From NCBI RefSeq assembly GCF_000011005.1, contig NC_013665.1:434001-498000 (forward strand): a DNA stretch of 64,000 nt, written 5' to 3'. The notes beneath the pieces were generated by a model. The model was not told the DNA's origin and did not search any database. It saw only the letters and a list, made by a program, of their open reading frames with translations. The stretch is from Methanocella paludicola SANAE (GTDB lineage Archaea > Halobacteriota > Methanocellia > Methanocellales > Methanocellaceae). The position numbers and the translations under genes were made by a program. Each line of letters begins with the position of its first letter. Position 1 is the stretch's first letter. Positions 41,478 through 50,828 of this stretch are shown one piece after another.

Positions 41478-43379
41478 CTAGATCACCGCCGCGATGAATA
41501 ATGCCACGAGCAGCAGCACGCCGACGGGGTCGAGGTATTTCAGGACCACGCTCTCGCCGATAATGCTCTGGAAGTAGCCTCCGCCGATCTCGGGCTCCTC
41601 GCCGGTGCCGCAGGCATAGGTGTGCGTGACCGCCGTCTTGGGCACTCTGATGGCCACCAGCGGTACTAGCAGGATGATCAGGAAGAGGATCAAGAAGCCC
41701 AGCGGCGAGAACCCGCCGATGGCGCTCTGGATACTCCATCCGATCTCGATCGGCCCGCTGCCATAGACGGACGGCAGGGTGATCAGGCTGCTGAAGAATA
41801 AGGTGGAGAGCGCCACGGTCACGAACACGCCCAGCACCAGTACGATGAGCGGCAGCTCCATGAACCAGTCGTGGTGCTCCTTCTTCGGCGCCTCGAACGG
41901 CTTCGTGGCCAGCAACTTGCCGGCCCAGCGGGCGTAGTAGAACACCGAGAATATGCTGCCGAAGATGATGAAGAATATGTCCAGCAGCGACAGGCTGATC
42001 GTGGTGAAGGTGGACACGGACTGGAAGGCCAGCCACTTGCCCACGAACACGCCGAACGGGGGCGCCATCAGCGATATAAGGCCGATGACCATGATGTATG
42101 CCACCAGGGGCATCCGGTTCACCAGGCCCTCCATGGACTCGATGTCACGGGCGCCTGTCTCGTGCTGTACCTCTCCGACGCAAAGGAATAGCAGACCCTT
42201 GGAGACCGCGTGGAACATTAGCAGCGCCACGGCCGCCGTCAGGGCGAGCCCGGTGTTGATCCCGGTACACATGGCGATAAGCCCCAGGTAGCTGATGGTC
42301 GAATAGGCCAGGATGCGCTTCGTATCCGTCTGGCTGAGCGCGAGCAGGGCGCAGAACATGAACGAGAAGCCGCCGATGACCGCGATGAGCGTCGACAGGA
42401 AGCTACCCACGATGAGCGGGGCGATCCTTATCAGGAGGTACACTCCCGCGTTCACCATCGTGGACGAGTGGAGCAGCGCCGACACGGGCGTGGGGGCCAC
42501 CATGGCCCCGGTCAGCCACGAGTTGAACGGCATGAGCGCCGACTTGGTGAAGGCCCCGAACGCCATGAAGGCGAACGGCAATAATGCCGCCGACGCCGGC
42601 AGGAACGACAGGAAGCCCGGCAGCGTCGCCTTCATGCCGGAGAGCTCGGACAGGAACATGGTCCCGTACGAGGACTCGATGAGCACGATGCCGCATATAA
42701 GCGACACTCCGCCCAGAAGGTTCATCCACAGGGCACGGTCCGATGCCTTGATCGAGGCTTCGTCGTGGTAGTGCCTGATGAGGAGGAACGAGCAGAGCGT
42801 GGTGACCTCCCAGAAGAAGAACATCCAGGTAAGGTCATTGGCGAACACGAGGGCGTTCATGTCCCCGAGGAATACCATCATGATGAGGAAGAACGGCGAT
42901 GCCCGCCTGTCTCCCTTCATGTAGCCGACCGAGTAGATGAGGATGAGCGAGCCGATGATAGAGACGATGAGGCACATGACGATGGCCAGGTTGTCCATCA
43001 CGAATGTGATGCCGGCGGCGTGTTCCGCCTTCGGCATGAAGAACTCGAGATAGGTGAGCGGTATAAGCTGTAATATGGCCAGGAGTACGGCCTTATACTC
43101 CTTGTCCTTGATACCGAAGTATAAGAAAGTCAATAATAACAGATAGTCAAGCACAAGGATGACCGGAGAGAGCGGCATGCTGAGCCCTCCCAGGCCGATA
43201 GATTCGACGGACAGCGTTTGAGCGCCGCCGGTCAGCACCAACAGGGAAGCTACCATGAGTACGAGGGCACACAGGATGACCACGTATTTCTTCAGCTCGA
43301 AGCCCGGTATCAGGTAGCAGACGATGCCGAATAATGCCGGCACGATCGTCATTAGTAATAATAGAAGTGAACCATCCAT
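41478..43379 (-). CDS. echA: Ech hydrogenase membrane subunit EchA
   Basis: A 633-residue NuoL/MrpA-like antiporter subunit with about 15 membrane helices. Key transport residues are seen in WEVTTLCSFLLI and ALLHSSTMVNAGVYL, and further Lys residues occur in central helices. It couples ferredoxin oxidation and H2 evolution to H+ or Na+ translocation. First gene of echABCDEF; the promoter lies in the 135 bp gap to the divergent HAD gene. Confidence 0.94.
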   Translation of the reverse strand: MDGSLLLLLMTIVPALFGIVCYLIPGFELKKYVVILCALVLMVASLLVLTGGAQTLSVESIGLGGLSMPLSPVILVLDYLLLLTFLYFGIKDKEYKAVLLAILQLIPLTYLEFFMPKAEHAAGITFVMDNLAIVMCLIVSIIGSLILIYSVGYMKGDRRASPFFLIMMVFLGDMNALVFANDLTWMFFFWEVTTLCSFLLIRHYHDEASIKASDRALWMNLLGGVSLICGIVLIESSYGTMFLSELSGMKATLPGFLSFLPASAALLPFAFMAFGAFTKSALMPFNSWLTGAMVAPTPVSALLHSSTMVNAGVYLLIRIAPLIVGSFLSTLIAVIGGFSFMFCALLALSQTDTKRILAYSTISYLGLIAMCTGINTGLALTAAVALLMFHAVSKGLLFLCVGEVQHETGARDIESMEGLVNRMPLVAYIMVIGLISLMAPPFGVFVGKWLAFQSVSTFTTISLSLLDIFFIIFGSIFSVFYYARWAGKLLATKPFEAPKKEHHDWFMELPLIVLVLGVFVTVALSTLFFSSLITLPSVYGSGPIEIGWSIQSAIGGFSPLGFLILFLIILLVPLVAIRVPKTAVTHTYACGTGEEPEIGGGYFQSIIGESVVLKYLDPVGVLLLVALFIAAVI

Positions 43380-43514
43380 AGAGTCACCAGGCGTGTAGAA
43401 TATAATTGTAAATCATTATATTTAAAACCAATGGCACGCCTAATATCCTTTGAATGTGGCAACGTGCTTGTATATTAGAAAATCTTTTATGCGCGTCCGC
43501 CATAGCTTAATTTA

Positions 43515-44174
43515 ATGGCTATCAAGCTCGTTATAAGCGATTTTGACCGGACGTTCACTGACGAGAGCCTGTCCGTGGGGCCGGAGTTGCGCGAGGCCAT
43601 ACGCATCATCCAGGCGAAGGGCATTGGTTTCTCGATCGTCTCCGGCCGTAACTATGACTTCCTCCTGGAGTTTTGCCGTGAGCTGGACGGGCTTGTCGAT
43701 TCATTTGTCGCCGAGAATGGCTGCCTCGGTTTCTTTAGAGGTAAAAAATACTTGCTCGGGGATTCGCGCCTGCGGGGCGAGCTTCTTAGGCGGCTCGAGA
43801 GGCTTAGCGTGCCGTACGGGCAGGGAGAGGTCATCGTCGCCGTCGACGTGCAGCAGGAAAAGGGCCTCGTGGAAGCGCTCAATGGCATGGGCGGAGCGTT
43901 CCACATCATCAGGAACGTGGACTCCCTCATGATACTGCCCGCGGGCATCTCAAAGTCGTCCGGCGCCGGGTGGCTGTCCGGGATGTACGGCGTGTCCAGG
44001 GACGAGACGGCGGCCATCGGTGACGCGCAGAACGACGTGGCGTTCAAGGACTCGTGCGTCTTACTGGGCGCAGTATCGAACGCCATCCCGGAGATGAAGG
44101 CCGCCGCCGATTACGTGTGCAGGCAGGGCTATGGCAGGGGCCTCCAGGAGTTCATCGAGTTCATAGGCCGCTAA
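43515..44174 (+). CDS. HAD-family phosphatase, archaeal phosphoglycolate phosphatase type
   Basis: A 219-residue HAD hydrolase. Motif I SDFDRTFTD (nucleophile D9, D11), motif II SIVSGRN, and motif IV GDAQNDVAF are clear, with a C2-type cap domain. It resembles the archaeal phosphoglycolate phosphatases, though sugar phosphates are possible substrates. It runs in the same direction as the GH15 gene 44 bp downstream, so a role in sugar metabolism is plausible. Confidence 0.82.
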   Translation: MAIKLVISDFDRTFTDESLSVGPELREAIRIIQAKGIGFSIVSGRNYDFLLEFCRELDGLVDSFVAENGCLGFFRGKKYLLGDSRLRGELLRRLERLSVPYGQGEVIVAVDVQQEKGLVEALNGMGGAFHIIRNVDSLMILPAGISKSSGAGWLSGMYGVSRDETAAIGDAQNDVAFKDSCVLLGAVSNAIPEMKAAADYVCRQGYGRGLQEFIEFIGR

Positions 44175-44218
44175 ATACCCATATAACGATTTTATAATGA
44201 GCGGGTGAATCTGATTTT

Positions 44219-45979
44219 ATGTATGGCGTCGTCGGCAACGGGGAGACATGCGCTTTCATCAGCATATTCAGCTCGCTGGATTGGCTCTGCCTGCCCAGGT
44301 TCGACTCCCCGACGATGTTCGCCAGGGCTCTGGACAGCGTGAACGGCGGCTCGATCACCCTGTCCCGGGAGCAGGCGGGCACGAGCACGCCCTTCGAGAG
44401 GGGCGAGCAGCGGTACCTGGAAGACACGAACCTGCTGGAGACCACGAGCCTGGTGGGCGCCGACACGGCCAGGGCCATCGACTTCATGCCATTCGGCAAG
44501 CACAAGCTCTGGCGCATCCTGGGCGTCTCGGGGCCTGACAACTTCAAGCTCGTCCTCGACGTGGACCCCAGGCCCGACTATAACCGCTCAAAGCCGACCA
44601 TAAATATCCTCGACAACGGGCTGATGATCTGCTCCCCGGGCCAGGCGCTGATGATCACCTGCTCGGAAAAGGCCGTGGTAAAGAAAAAAAGCATAACCTT
44701 CGACGTGCAGCCGCCCATGACCATACCGCTGCTGCTGACGTACGGCTCTACGCCCGAAGAGGCCAGGAAGGCGGCGGCCAGCTCGAACTACGAGCGCGAG
44801 TACCAGGCGGACCTCAAGCTATGGAGGAACTACACGGCATGCGCCTTCCCGGTGTTCGACCTCAGCCCGCGGATGCACTATTATTATATGCGCTCCCTGC
44901 TCGTGCTCAAATTATTAATGTACGACAGGAGCGGCGCCATCCTGGCCGCCCCCACGACATCGTTCCCCGAGATCGTGGGCGAGGACAAGAACTGGGATTA
45001 CCGTTTTTGCTGGGTCCGGGACGGGGCCTACAGCGCCGAGGCGCTGGCGCTGGCTGGACTCTTCGGGGACTCCCGGCAGATCATCGATTTCTTATTAAGC
45101 ATCGTGCAGCCCGAGGGCAAGCCCTATCCTTACCCGCTTGTGTCCATTTACGGCGACCTCACGGGCACGGAAGAGGAGGAGGTCGACACGCTCGCCGGGT
45201 TCGGGAACAGCCGGCCCGTCAGGATCGGCAACAAGGCCGTCGACCAGAAGCAGAACGACCTGGAGGGCGAGGTCATCCATGCCATATACACGCTGAATAA
45301 ATATTCGGGCTGCGCGGGATACGTGGAAGAGAATTTTCTGGCCATCGAGAGGATCGTGGAGCACGTGGCCGGGCACTGGAGGGAGAAGGACGCGGGCATC
45401 TGGGAGTTCCGGCGCCAGTACATGGATTATGTCCACAGCAAGACGATGTGCTGGGCGGCGCTGGAGTACGGCGCCCGGCTGGCCACGCTGGTAGACAGGC
45501 GTCATCTCGCCAGCAAATGGGGCCTGGAGGCGGAGAAAGTTAAAGTCGACATCGTCAAGAATGGGTGGTCTGAAAAGCGGAAATGTTTCAAGCGTGCGTA
45601 CGAGGACGACGCGTACGACGCGTCAGTGCTGGCAATACCCCTCATGAACATGCTCCCCATGGAAGACCCGATGGTGCGCATGACCATCAAGAGCATCACG
45701 GATAACCTGGGCACGGGCGGCCTGCTAAAGCGGTTCGCGGAGGAGCCCAACGCCTTCATGCTCTCCTCGCTATGGCTGGCCCAGGTGCTGATGAAAAGGG
45801 GCAAGACCGTGAACGCCCTGGATATCATTAATAGGGCGGCACGCTACGCCTCCAGCGACCTCGGCCTCTTCGCCGAAGAGTACGACATGTACTACCAGCG
45901 CCTCGTGGGCAACATCCCGCAGTCGTTCTCGCACGAGGAGTTCGTCAAGTCCATTAATTATCTCCTGGGGAAAGAGTGA
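44219..45979 (+). CDS. Glycoside hydrolase family 15 protein (glucoamylase/trehalase-like)
   Basis: A 586-residue GH15 protein: an N-terminal beta-sandwich (YGVVGNGETCAFIS start) and an (alpha/alpha)6 barrel. Barrel motifs are NWDYRFCWVRDGAY, the EGEVIHA segment and SKTMCWAALEYGARL. It has no signal peptide, so it works inside the cell on glycogen, maltooligosaccharides or trehalose. The convergent glycosyltransferase gene 23 bp away likely makes the substrate. GGTGA precedes the ATG by about ten bases. Confidence 0.9.
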   Translation: MYGVVGNGETCAFISIFSSLDWLCLPRFDSPTMFARALDSVNGGSITLSREQAGTSTPFERGEQRYLEDTNLLETTSLVGADTARAIDFMPFGKHKLWRILGVSGPDNFKLVLDVDPRPDYNRSKPTINILDNGLMICSPGQALMITCSEKAVVKKKSITFDVQPPMTIPLLLTYGSTPEEARKAAASSNYEREYQADLKLWRNYTACAFPVFDLSPRMHYYYMRSLLVLKLLMYDRSGAILAAPTTSFPEIVGEDKNWDYRFCWVRDGAYSAEALALAGLFGDSRQIIDFLLSIVQPEGKPYPYPLVSIYGDLTGTEEEEVDTLAGFGNSRPVRIGNKAVDQKQNDLEGEVIHAIYTLNKYSGCAGYVEENFLAIERIVEHVAGHWREKDAGIWEFRRQYMDYVHSKTMCWAALEYGARLATLVDRRHLASKWGLEAEKVKVDIVKNGWSEKRKCFKRAYEDDAYDASVLAIPLMNMLPMEDPMVRMTIKSITDNLGTGGLLKRFAEEPNAFMLSSLWLAQVLMKRGKTVNALDIINRAARYASSDLGLFAEEYDMYYQRLVGNIPQSFSHEEFVKSINYLLGKE

Positions 45980-46002
45980 TCAGCCGGTGAGCGGCGACCC
46001 GG

Positions 46003-47307
46003 CTAGCCGGTCAGTAGCGACTCTCCGGCCCCCGAAGGCTCCTCGAACCCTTTCCCGAGGCAGATATTATCGTAGATGTCACAGTGCTCCCGGAAGCCCC
46101 GGTCCACGCAGAAGCGCTCGCAGGCGATCTGCCGGCCCCTTTCCCCCATCAGCTTTCTCATCGCCGGGTCCTCGATCATCCTGCAGATCTGGCGGGCAAG
46201 CGCCTTATGGTCCTTCGGCTGGAACAGTAACCCGTTGAAGCCGTCGATGATCTGCTCGGGTATGCCGCCGACGTTCGAGCCCACAACTGGCTTGCCGAAG
46301 CACATGGCCTCCGAAATGACCAGGCCGAAGCCCTCGTTGATGGACGGCTGGACGAGCATGTCGCAGGCATCGTACGCTTTCATCAGGTCTTCCTGGCTTA
46401 CCTTGCCTAAGAACCGTACTTTTCCGCCCAGCCCGAGCTCCTGCACCATCGCCTCGAGCTCTTCGAGCCGGTTCGTGCGCCCGATGAACTTTTTCGTGAG
46501 GGACCCGTTCCCGATGAAGATGCACGTCGTGTCCGGGTGCTTCTTTATTACCACGGCCATGGCCTTGATCAGGTACTCCTGCCCTTTACGGGGGTCGATA
46601 CGGGACACGCAGAGCACGAGATCATCGCCGCCGGGGATGTTGTACTTCTCCCTGAAGTCGTTCTCCCCGTCAGTGACGTATTCGTCCGTGTCGATGAACG
46701 GGTTGATCTTAGAGACCTTGTCGGGATTCATGCCGCTCTCGACCGCAGTGCGCACGTACTCGTCCGTGGAAAAGATGACCCTGTCGTAGTAGCGCATATA
46801 CCTCACGAGGAACTCCCTCCACTCGGCCGGCGTATCCCTGGTGAACGGTATGTGCCAGGTAAAGATGGCGGGCACCCCGATATCGCTCTTGATCAGGAAC
46901 GCGAGGGGCATCACCTGGAAGTCGTGCACGTGGAGCACGTCGAACTTCTCGATATCGTACACCTGCCGCACCTTCTCGTACATGTTGAGATTGAAGCCCA
47001 GGTATTCCGTGTAGCCGTTGCTGAAGCGGTCCTCCAGCGACGAGACCTTCCGCCCGTGAGTAACGTCGATGATGAGCTCCTTGAACTTGAAATAGCCGTC
47101 GATTGACTCCTGCATGCCCTCGTCCCCGGACATGCGGTACACGCGGACGCCATCCACGACCTCGTACTCGGGCATGTCGGAGGACCGCAGGTGCACGACC
47201 ACCATCTCATCCCCTCGGGCCGTCAACTTCCTGCCCAGCGACTGCAAGTACCTGGTCACGCCGCCGATGTACGGATAAAACGACTGTGAGACGACACAAA
47301 TTTTCAT
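46003..47307 (-). CDS. Glycosyltransferase family 4
   Basis: A 434-residue GT-B glycosyltransferase. FYPYIGGVTRYL at the N-terminus and EGFGLVISEAMCFGKPVV near residue 330 (acidic E-x7-E motif) are typical of GT4 retaining enzymes, with the CVSRIDPRKGQEYLI segment in the C-domain. It may be a glycogen or trehalose-type synthase acting with GH15, or a lipid-linked sugar transferase. No membrane segment is seen. Substrate not determinable here. Confidence 0.87.
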   Translation of the reverse strand: MKICVVSQSFYPYIGGVTRYLQSLGRKLTARGDEMVVVHLRSSDMPEYEVVDGVRVYRMSGDEGMQESIDGYFKFKELIIDVTHGRKVSSLEDRFSNGYTEYLGFNLNMYEKVRQVYDIEKFDVLHVHDFQVMPLAFLIKSDIGVPAIFTWHIPFTRDTPAEWREFLVRYMRYYDRVIFSTDEYVRTAVESGMNPDKVSKINPFIDTDEYVTDGENDFREKYNIPGGDDLVLCVSRIDPRKGQEYLIKAMAVVIKKHPDTTCIFIGNGSLTKKFIGRTNRLEELEAMVQELGLGGKVRFLGKVSQEDLMKAYDACDMLVQPSINEGFGLVISEAMCFGKPVVGSNVGGIPEQIIDGFNGLLFQPKDHKALARQICRMIEDPAMRKLMGERGRQIACERFCVDRGFREHCDIYDNICLGKGFEEPSGAGESLLTG

Positions 47308-47569
47308 AAAGATGGTTCTTGAATGACGGGCTAAATATGTTCGTCGAATTTTTACCTGTAAAAAAACACTCCGATTTACATTAAAAGCGTTAATATGCCA
47401 GCTTAATTAATAACTGGGAAAAATTCTACTCATTTATCCATTATAACTATAGTGCAATCCCCGCCTGACCGGAGGGGCGTGTAAAAAGGCTAAAAGGTAC
47501 CGAAGGTAGCCGATTATGTCGACACCGCTACCTGGCCCTATGAACCGCTTGTGCGTAAATATTTATGGT
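47308..47569. other. Intergenic region without recognised feature
   Basis: This 262 bp gap separates two genes on the same strand. It is AT-rich near the glycosyltransferase start, with TATA-like stretches that may serve that gene. No tRNA, repeat of families A-D, or conserved frame was found; short open frames have unlikely composition. Confidence 0.5.
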
Positions 47570-48865
47570 CTACGGGTACGACCGGCTGATCGTCCTCGGG
47601 TACGGGATGGTGTCCCTGATGTGCTCCAGGCCGCATATCCAGCGTACCAGACGTTCGGTGCCCATGCCGAACCCGGAGTGCGGCACCGAGCCGTAGCGTC
47701 TCAGGTCCAGGTACCAGGCGTACTTCGCCGGATCCTCGCCCTGCTTGCGTATGCGTTCCTCAAGGATCGCCAGGTCGGTCTCCCTCTCGCTGGCGCCGAT
47801 GATCTCGCCAAAGCCTTTCGGCGCTATCATGTCGACATTAAGCACTTTCCCGTTCCCGGCGTCCTTCATGTAGAAGGCCTTCACCTCGGCCGGGTACTCC
47901 GTAATAAATAATGGCTTATCGTAATGTGTCGAGAGCTGCCGTTCCTCGTGGGTGCCGAAGTCCTCGCCGGGCTTGAACTCGAACCCGTCCGCCTGGAGTA
48001 CTTTCACGGCCTCGTCGTAGGTGATCCTGGGGAAGGGCGCCTTCAGGCCCTTGAAATATTCCGGGTCGCCGCCTACGAGCCTGATCTCCTCCGCCCTTTC
48101 CTCGCCGACCCTGTTGCACACGTAGCAGACGAGCTGCTCAAGCATGTCGATCATCTCATACAGTCCCATCCAGGCCATCTCGCCCTCGATGTGCCAGTAC
48201 TCGGCCAGGTGCCTGGTCGTGCGGGACTTCTCCGCCCTGAAGGAGGGCGTGATCGAGTACACTTTCTCGAGCCCGAAGATGAGCGACTCGAGGTATAGCT
48301 GCGCGCTCTGGGACAGGTACGCTTTGTCCTCGAAGTACTTGAGCTCGAAGAGCGTGGACCCGCCCTCGCAGGCGCTCGAGATGATGATGGGCGGCGTGAC
48401 CTCGAAGAACTCGTGGTTCCTGAACCATTCCCGGGCAGCGCTTAATACCGAGTCCTTGACCTTCATGATGGCCACGAGCTGCTTGCTCCTGACGTCCAGG
48501 TGCCTCAGGTCCAGCAGTACCTCGGGGTTGTGTTCCTCTTCGCCGAATATGGGATAGTCCCTGGATGCCCCGATCAGCTTCAGGTCCGTTGCCGAAAGCT
48601 CTTTTCCTCCAGGCGCCCTGGGGTCCGAGCGGACCTTGCCCTTCACGATAATGGAGCATTCGAGCGACAGCGCGTCCGCGACCTTCAAGGCCTCGTCGCA
48701 CACGTTGCCCTTGCGGGCGGTCACCTGCATTTCGCCGGTGGCGTCCCTTATGAGAGTAAAAACGATCTTGCCGCTCGAGCGGTTCTTGACGACCCATCCG
48801 CCGACCTCCACTTCCTCGCCGTCGGCGAACCTTCCGGAAAGCACGTCCTTTATCCTTGCGTACAT
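47570..48865 (-). CDS. asnS: Asparaginyl-tRNA synthetase
   Basis: A 431-residue class IIb synthetase: an N-terminal OB-fold anticodon-binding domain (EVEVGGWVVKNR) and a catalytic domain with motif 2 FRAEKSRTTRHLAEYWHIEGE and motif 3 GFGMGTERLVRWI. The AEYWHIEGEMAW run favours AsnRS over archaeal AspRS, which it otherwise resembles. It charges tRNA-Asn with asparagine. A minor possibility is a second, non-discriminating AspRS. Confidence 0.87.
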   Translation of the reverse strand: MYARIKDVLSGRFADGEEVEVGGWVVKNRSSGKIVFTLIRDATGEMQVTARKGNVCDEALKVADALSLECSIIVKGKVRSDPRAPGGKELSATDLKLIGASRDYPIFGEEEHNPEVLLDLRHLDVRSKQLVAIMKVKDSVLSAAREWFRNHEFFEVTPPIIISSACEGGSTLFELKYFEDKAYLSQSAQLYLESLIFGLEKVYSITPSFRAEKSRTTRHLAEYWHIEGEMAWMGLYEMIDMLEQLVCYVCNRVGEERAEEIRLVGGDPEYFKGLKAPFPRITYDEAVKVLQADGFEFKPGEDFGTHEERQLSTHYDKPLFITEYPAEVKAFYMKDAGNGKVLNVDMIAPKGFGEIIGASERETDLAILEERIRKQGEDPAKYAWYLDLRRYGSVPHSGFGMGTERLVRWICGLEHIRDTIPYPRTISRSYP

Positions 48866-49052
48866 AGGCTCATCTACGGGCGCGTATTAGGGCGTCATTC
48901 ATCAAAAAGCTTTAGGCTGATGCCTATTCGAGCAGCGAGACACTCCCTGACATAGCATTCAGCCTTAATGGTATTATGTTACTTCAGGCCGATTACAGGA
49001 TGATGATATAAGCTATTTATATCCTCGCGCATAACTTCCTGTACGTGGTACC

Positions 49053-50387
49053 ATGAGGGGTTTCCGGCTTATCTTGCTCATCCTTATATGTTCGTTCTCG
49101 CTCGTTCTCATTATGCCCTGTGTGACTGCCTGGTCGCCCGCGGTCGTTTCCATCGCCGCGTCCAACTCGACTTCCGTGGCATTGCTCGACGACGGCACCG
49201 TGTGGCAGTGGGGCTACGTGAGTGACGGCGTCGAATATGCGACGCCCCAAAAGGTAGAGATCTCGGTCGTAAGGAAGATCGCGGCCGGGTACGGCCACGT
49301 GCTTGCTCTGAAGGGAGACGGAACTGTTTGGGCCTGGGGGTCGAACAAGTACGGACAGCTCGGGGACGGCACATATAACGACAGCGCCGGGCCGGTCCAG
49401 GTAGCGGGGCTCACGGGCGTCAAGGCCATCGCCGCCGGCAAGGACATCAGCCTTGCTCTGAAGGGCGACGGCACGGTGTGGGCCTGGGGCTCCAACTCGT
49501 ACGGCCAGGTAGGCGAGGGCTCGCTCAATTATAAGGGCACGGCCGTGCCCATCCAGGTTAAGGGCCTGAACAATATCCAGGCCATATCGGCCGGGGGCTC
49601 GCACTGCCTCGCATCGCAGGGAGACGGCGCGGTGTGGGCCTGGGGCGATAACCGCCACGGCGTTTTGGGAGACGGCACCAACGAGAGCCGCTTTACTCCC
49701 GTCCGGTCTAAGATCTATAACGTGATGGGCCTCGACGCGGGCGACGCCCACGCGCTGGCCGTCATGGTGGACGGCAACGTCTGGTCATGGGGCTATAATT
49801 ATAACGGCCAGCTCGGCATGGGCGGCACGAGCCTGAACGACCTCGGCCGGCTCTCATTCGGGCCGGAGGCGGACTCTTTTAACCCCGATATCGTCCGGGG
49901 TTTATCCGGCGTGAAGTCAGTGGCAGTGGGCGCCTCGCACTCCGTCGCGCTGGCCGATAACGGCACCGTCTGGACGTGGGGCAGTAACTCGGACGGCCAG
50001 CTAGGTGTCGGTAAAACAGGGGGAAGCGACATGACCGTGCCCGTGCGGGTGAGCGGCATTAACGGCATCACCGCCGTCGACGCGGGCCTCTATCATACGC
50101 TGGCCCTCAAAGACGACGGCAGCGTATGGGCCTGGGGCTCGAACGCTGAGGGCCAGGTCGGTAACAGGAGCGCCTCCGCGGGCTCTCCTGCGCTCGTGCT
50201 CATGCAGACGCAGATACTGCCTTCGCCGACGTCCACGCCTATCATCGTTACCGCTTCTCCGACTACCCCGGAGAGCGGGCCGAACTACATGCTTATCGGT
50301 TCCATCGCACTTCTGGCCGTCATCGTAATAGTCGTCGTCACAGCGTGCGTGCTATTGCTTAGAAGTAGAAAAAAGGGCTCCGGGTAA
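49053..50387 (+). CDS. Secreted/membrane-anchored RCC1-type seven-bladed beta-propeller
   Basis: A 444-residue surface protein: N-terminal signal peptide (about residues 1-25), seven RCC1 repeats, a Thr/Pro-rich spacer (about residues 385-405) and a C-terminal membrane helix followed by RSRKKG. The blade core xVWxWG occurs exactly seven times, matching a closed seven-bladed propeller. RCC1 domains mediate protein contact; as an extracellular protein it is probably an adhesin or surface receptor. It stands alone. Confidence 0.88.
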   Translation: MRGFRLILLILICSFSLVLIMPCVTAWSPAVVSIAASNSTSVALLDDGTVWQWGYVSDGVEYATPQKVEISVVRKIAAGYGHVLALKGDGTVWAWGSNKYGQLGDGTYNDSAGPVQVAGLTGVKAIAAGKDISLALKGDGTVWAWGSNSYGQVGEGSLNYKGTAVPIQVKGLNNIQAISAGGSHCLASQGDGAVWAWGDNRHGVLGDGTNESRFTPVRSKIYNVMGLDAGDAHALAVMVDGNVWSWGYNYNGQLGMGGTSLNDLGRLSFGPEADSFNPDIVRGLSGVKSVAVGASHSVALADNGTVWTWGSNSDGQLGVGKTGGSDMTVPVRVSGINGITAVDAGLYHTLALKDDGSVWAWGSNAEGQVGNRSASAGSPALVLMQTQILPSPTSTPIIVTASPTTPESGPNYMLIGSIALLAVIVIVVVTACVLLLRSRKKGSG

Positions 50388-50431
50388 GAGGCCTTAAAAT
50401 TCTATGTTAGTCTGGTAATTACTTGCTATTC

Positions 50432-50757
50432 TTTGAGGCACTAAGCGTACAGAGGCACTACTCTCACCACAATGGCACGGAGTTCACAAAGGCTCACTAA
50501 GATTTTTTTTAAAATGTAAGGGACAGAGGTCACAAAGACCGGTTCATTGGCGATAGGGCACAAAGGATACAATGGCACAATGGAATGAACATGCGAACAC
50601 TTTTTGCCATCGTGTCATTGTCCCCTTCGTGTCTCTTAACCCAAAAAGCCTTCTCTGCGGCCTTTGTGAACTCCATTTTAAAGAAAGCTTTGTGAAACTC
50701 AGTGCGCTTCGTGCCATTGTGGTGAAAACAGTGCCTCTGTACACTCAGTGCCTTAAA
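50432..50757. repeat. Family B long palindromic element, copy 2
   Basis: About 326 bp, between the convergent RCC1 and mscS genes. CACAATGGCAC (50468-50478) pairs with GTGCCATTGTG (50711-50721). The 49 bases at 50583-50631 are identical to 24634-24682 of copy 1, whereas arms differ in several places. Frames in it share a short peptide with copy 1 only because the DNA is conserved; they are not called. Confidence 0.88.
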
Positions 50758-50828
50758 AACCCGGCAGTACTGCATATAGCAACAGATAGGAAAACGCATC
50801 TACATTATGCAAGTAACTGGAATAATTA

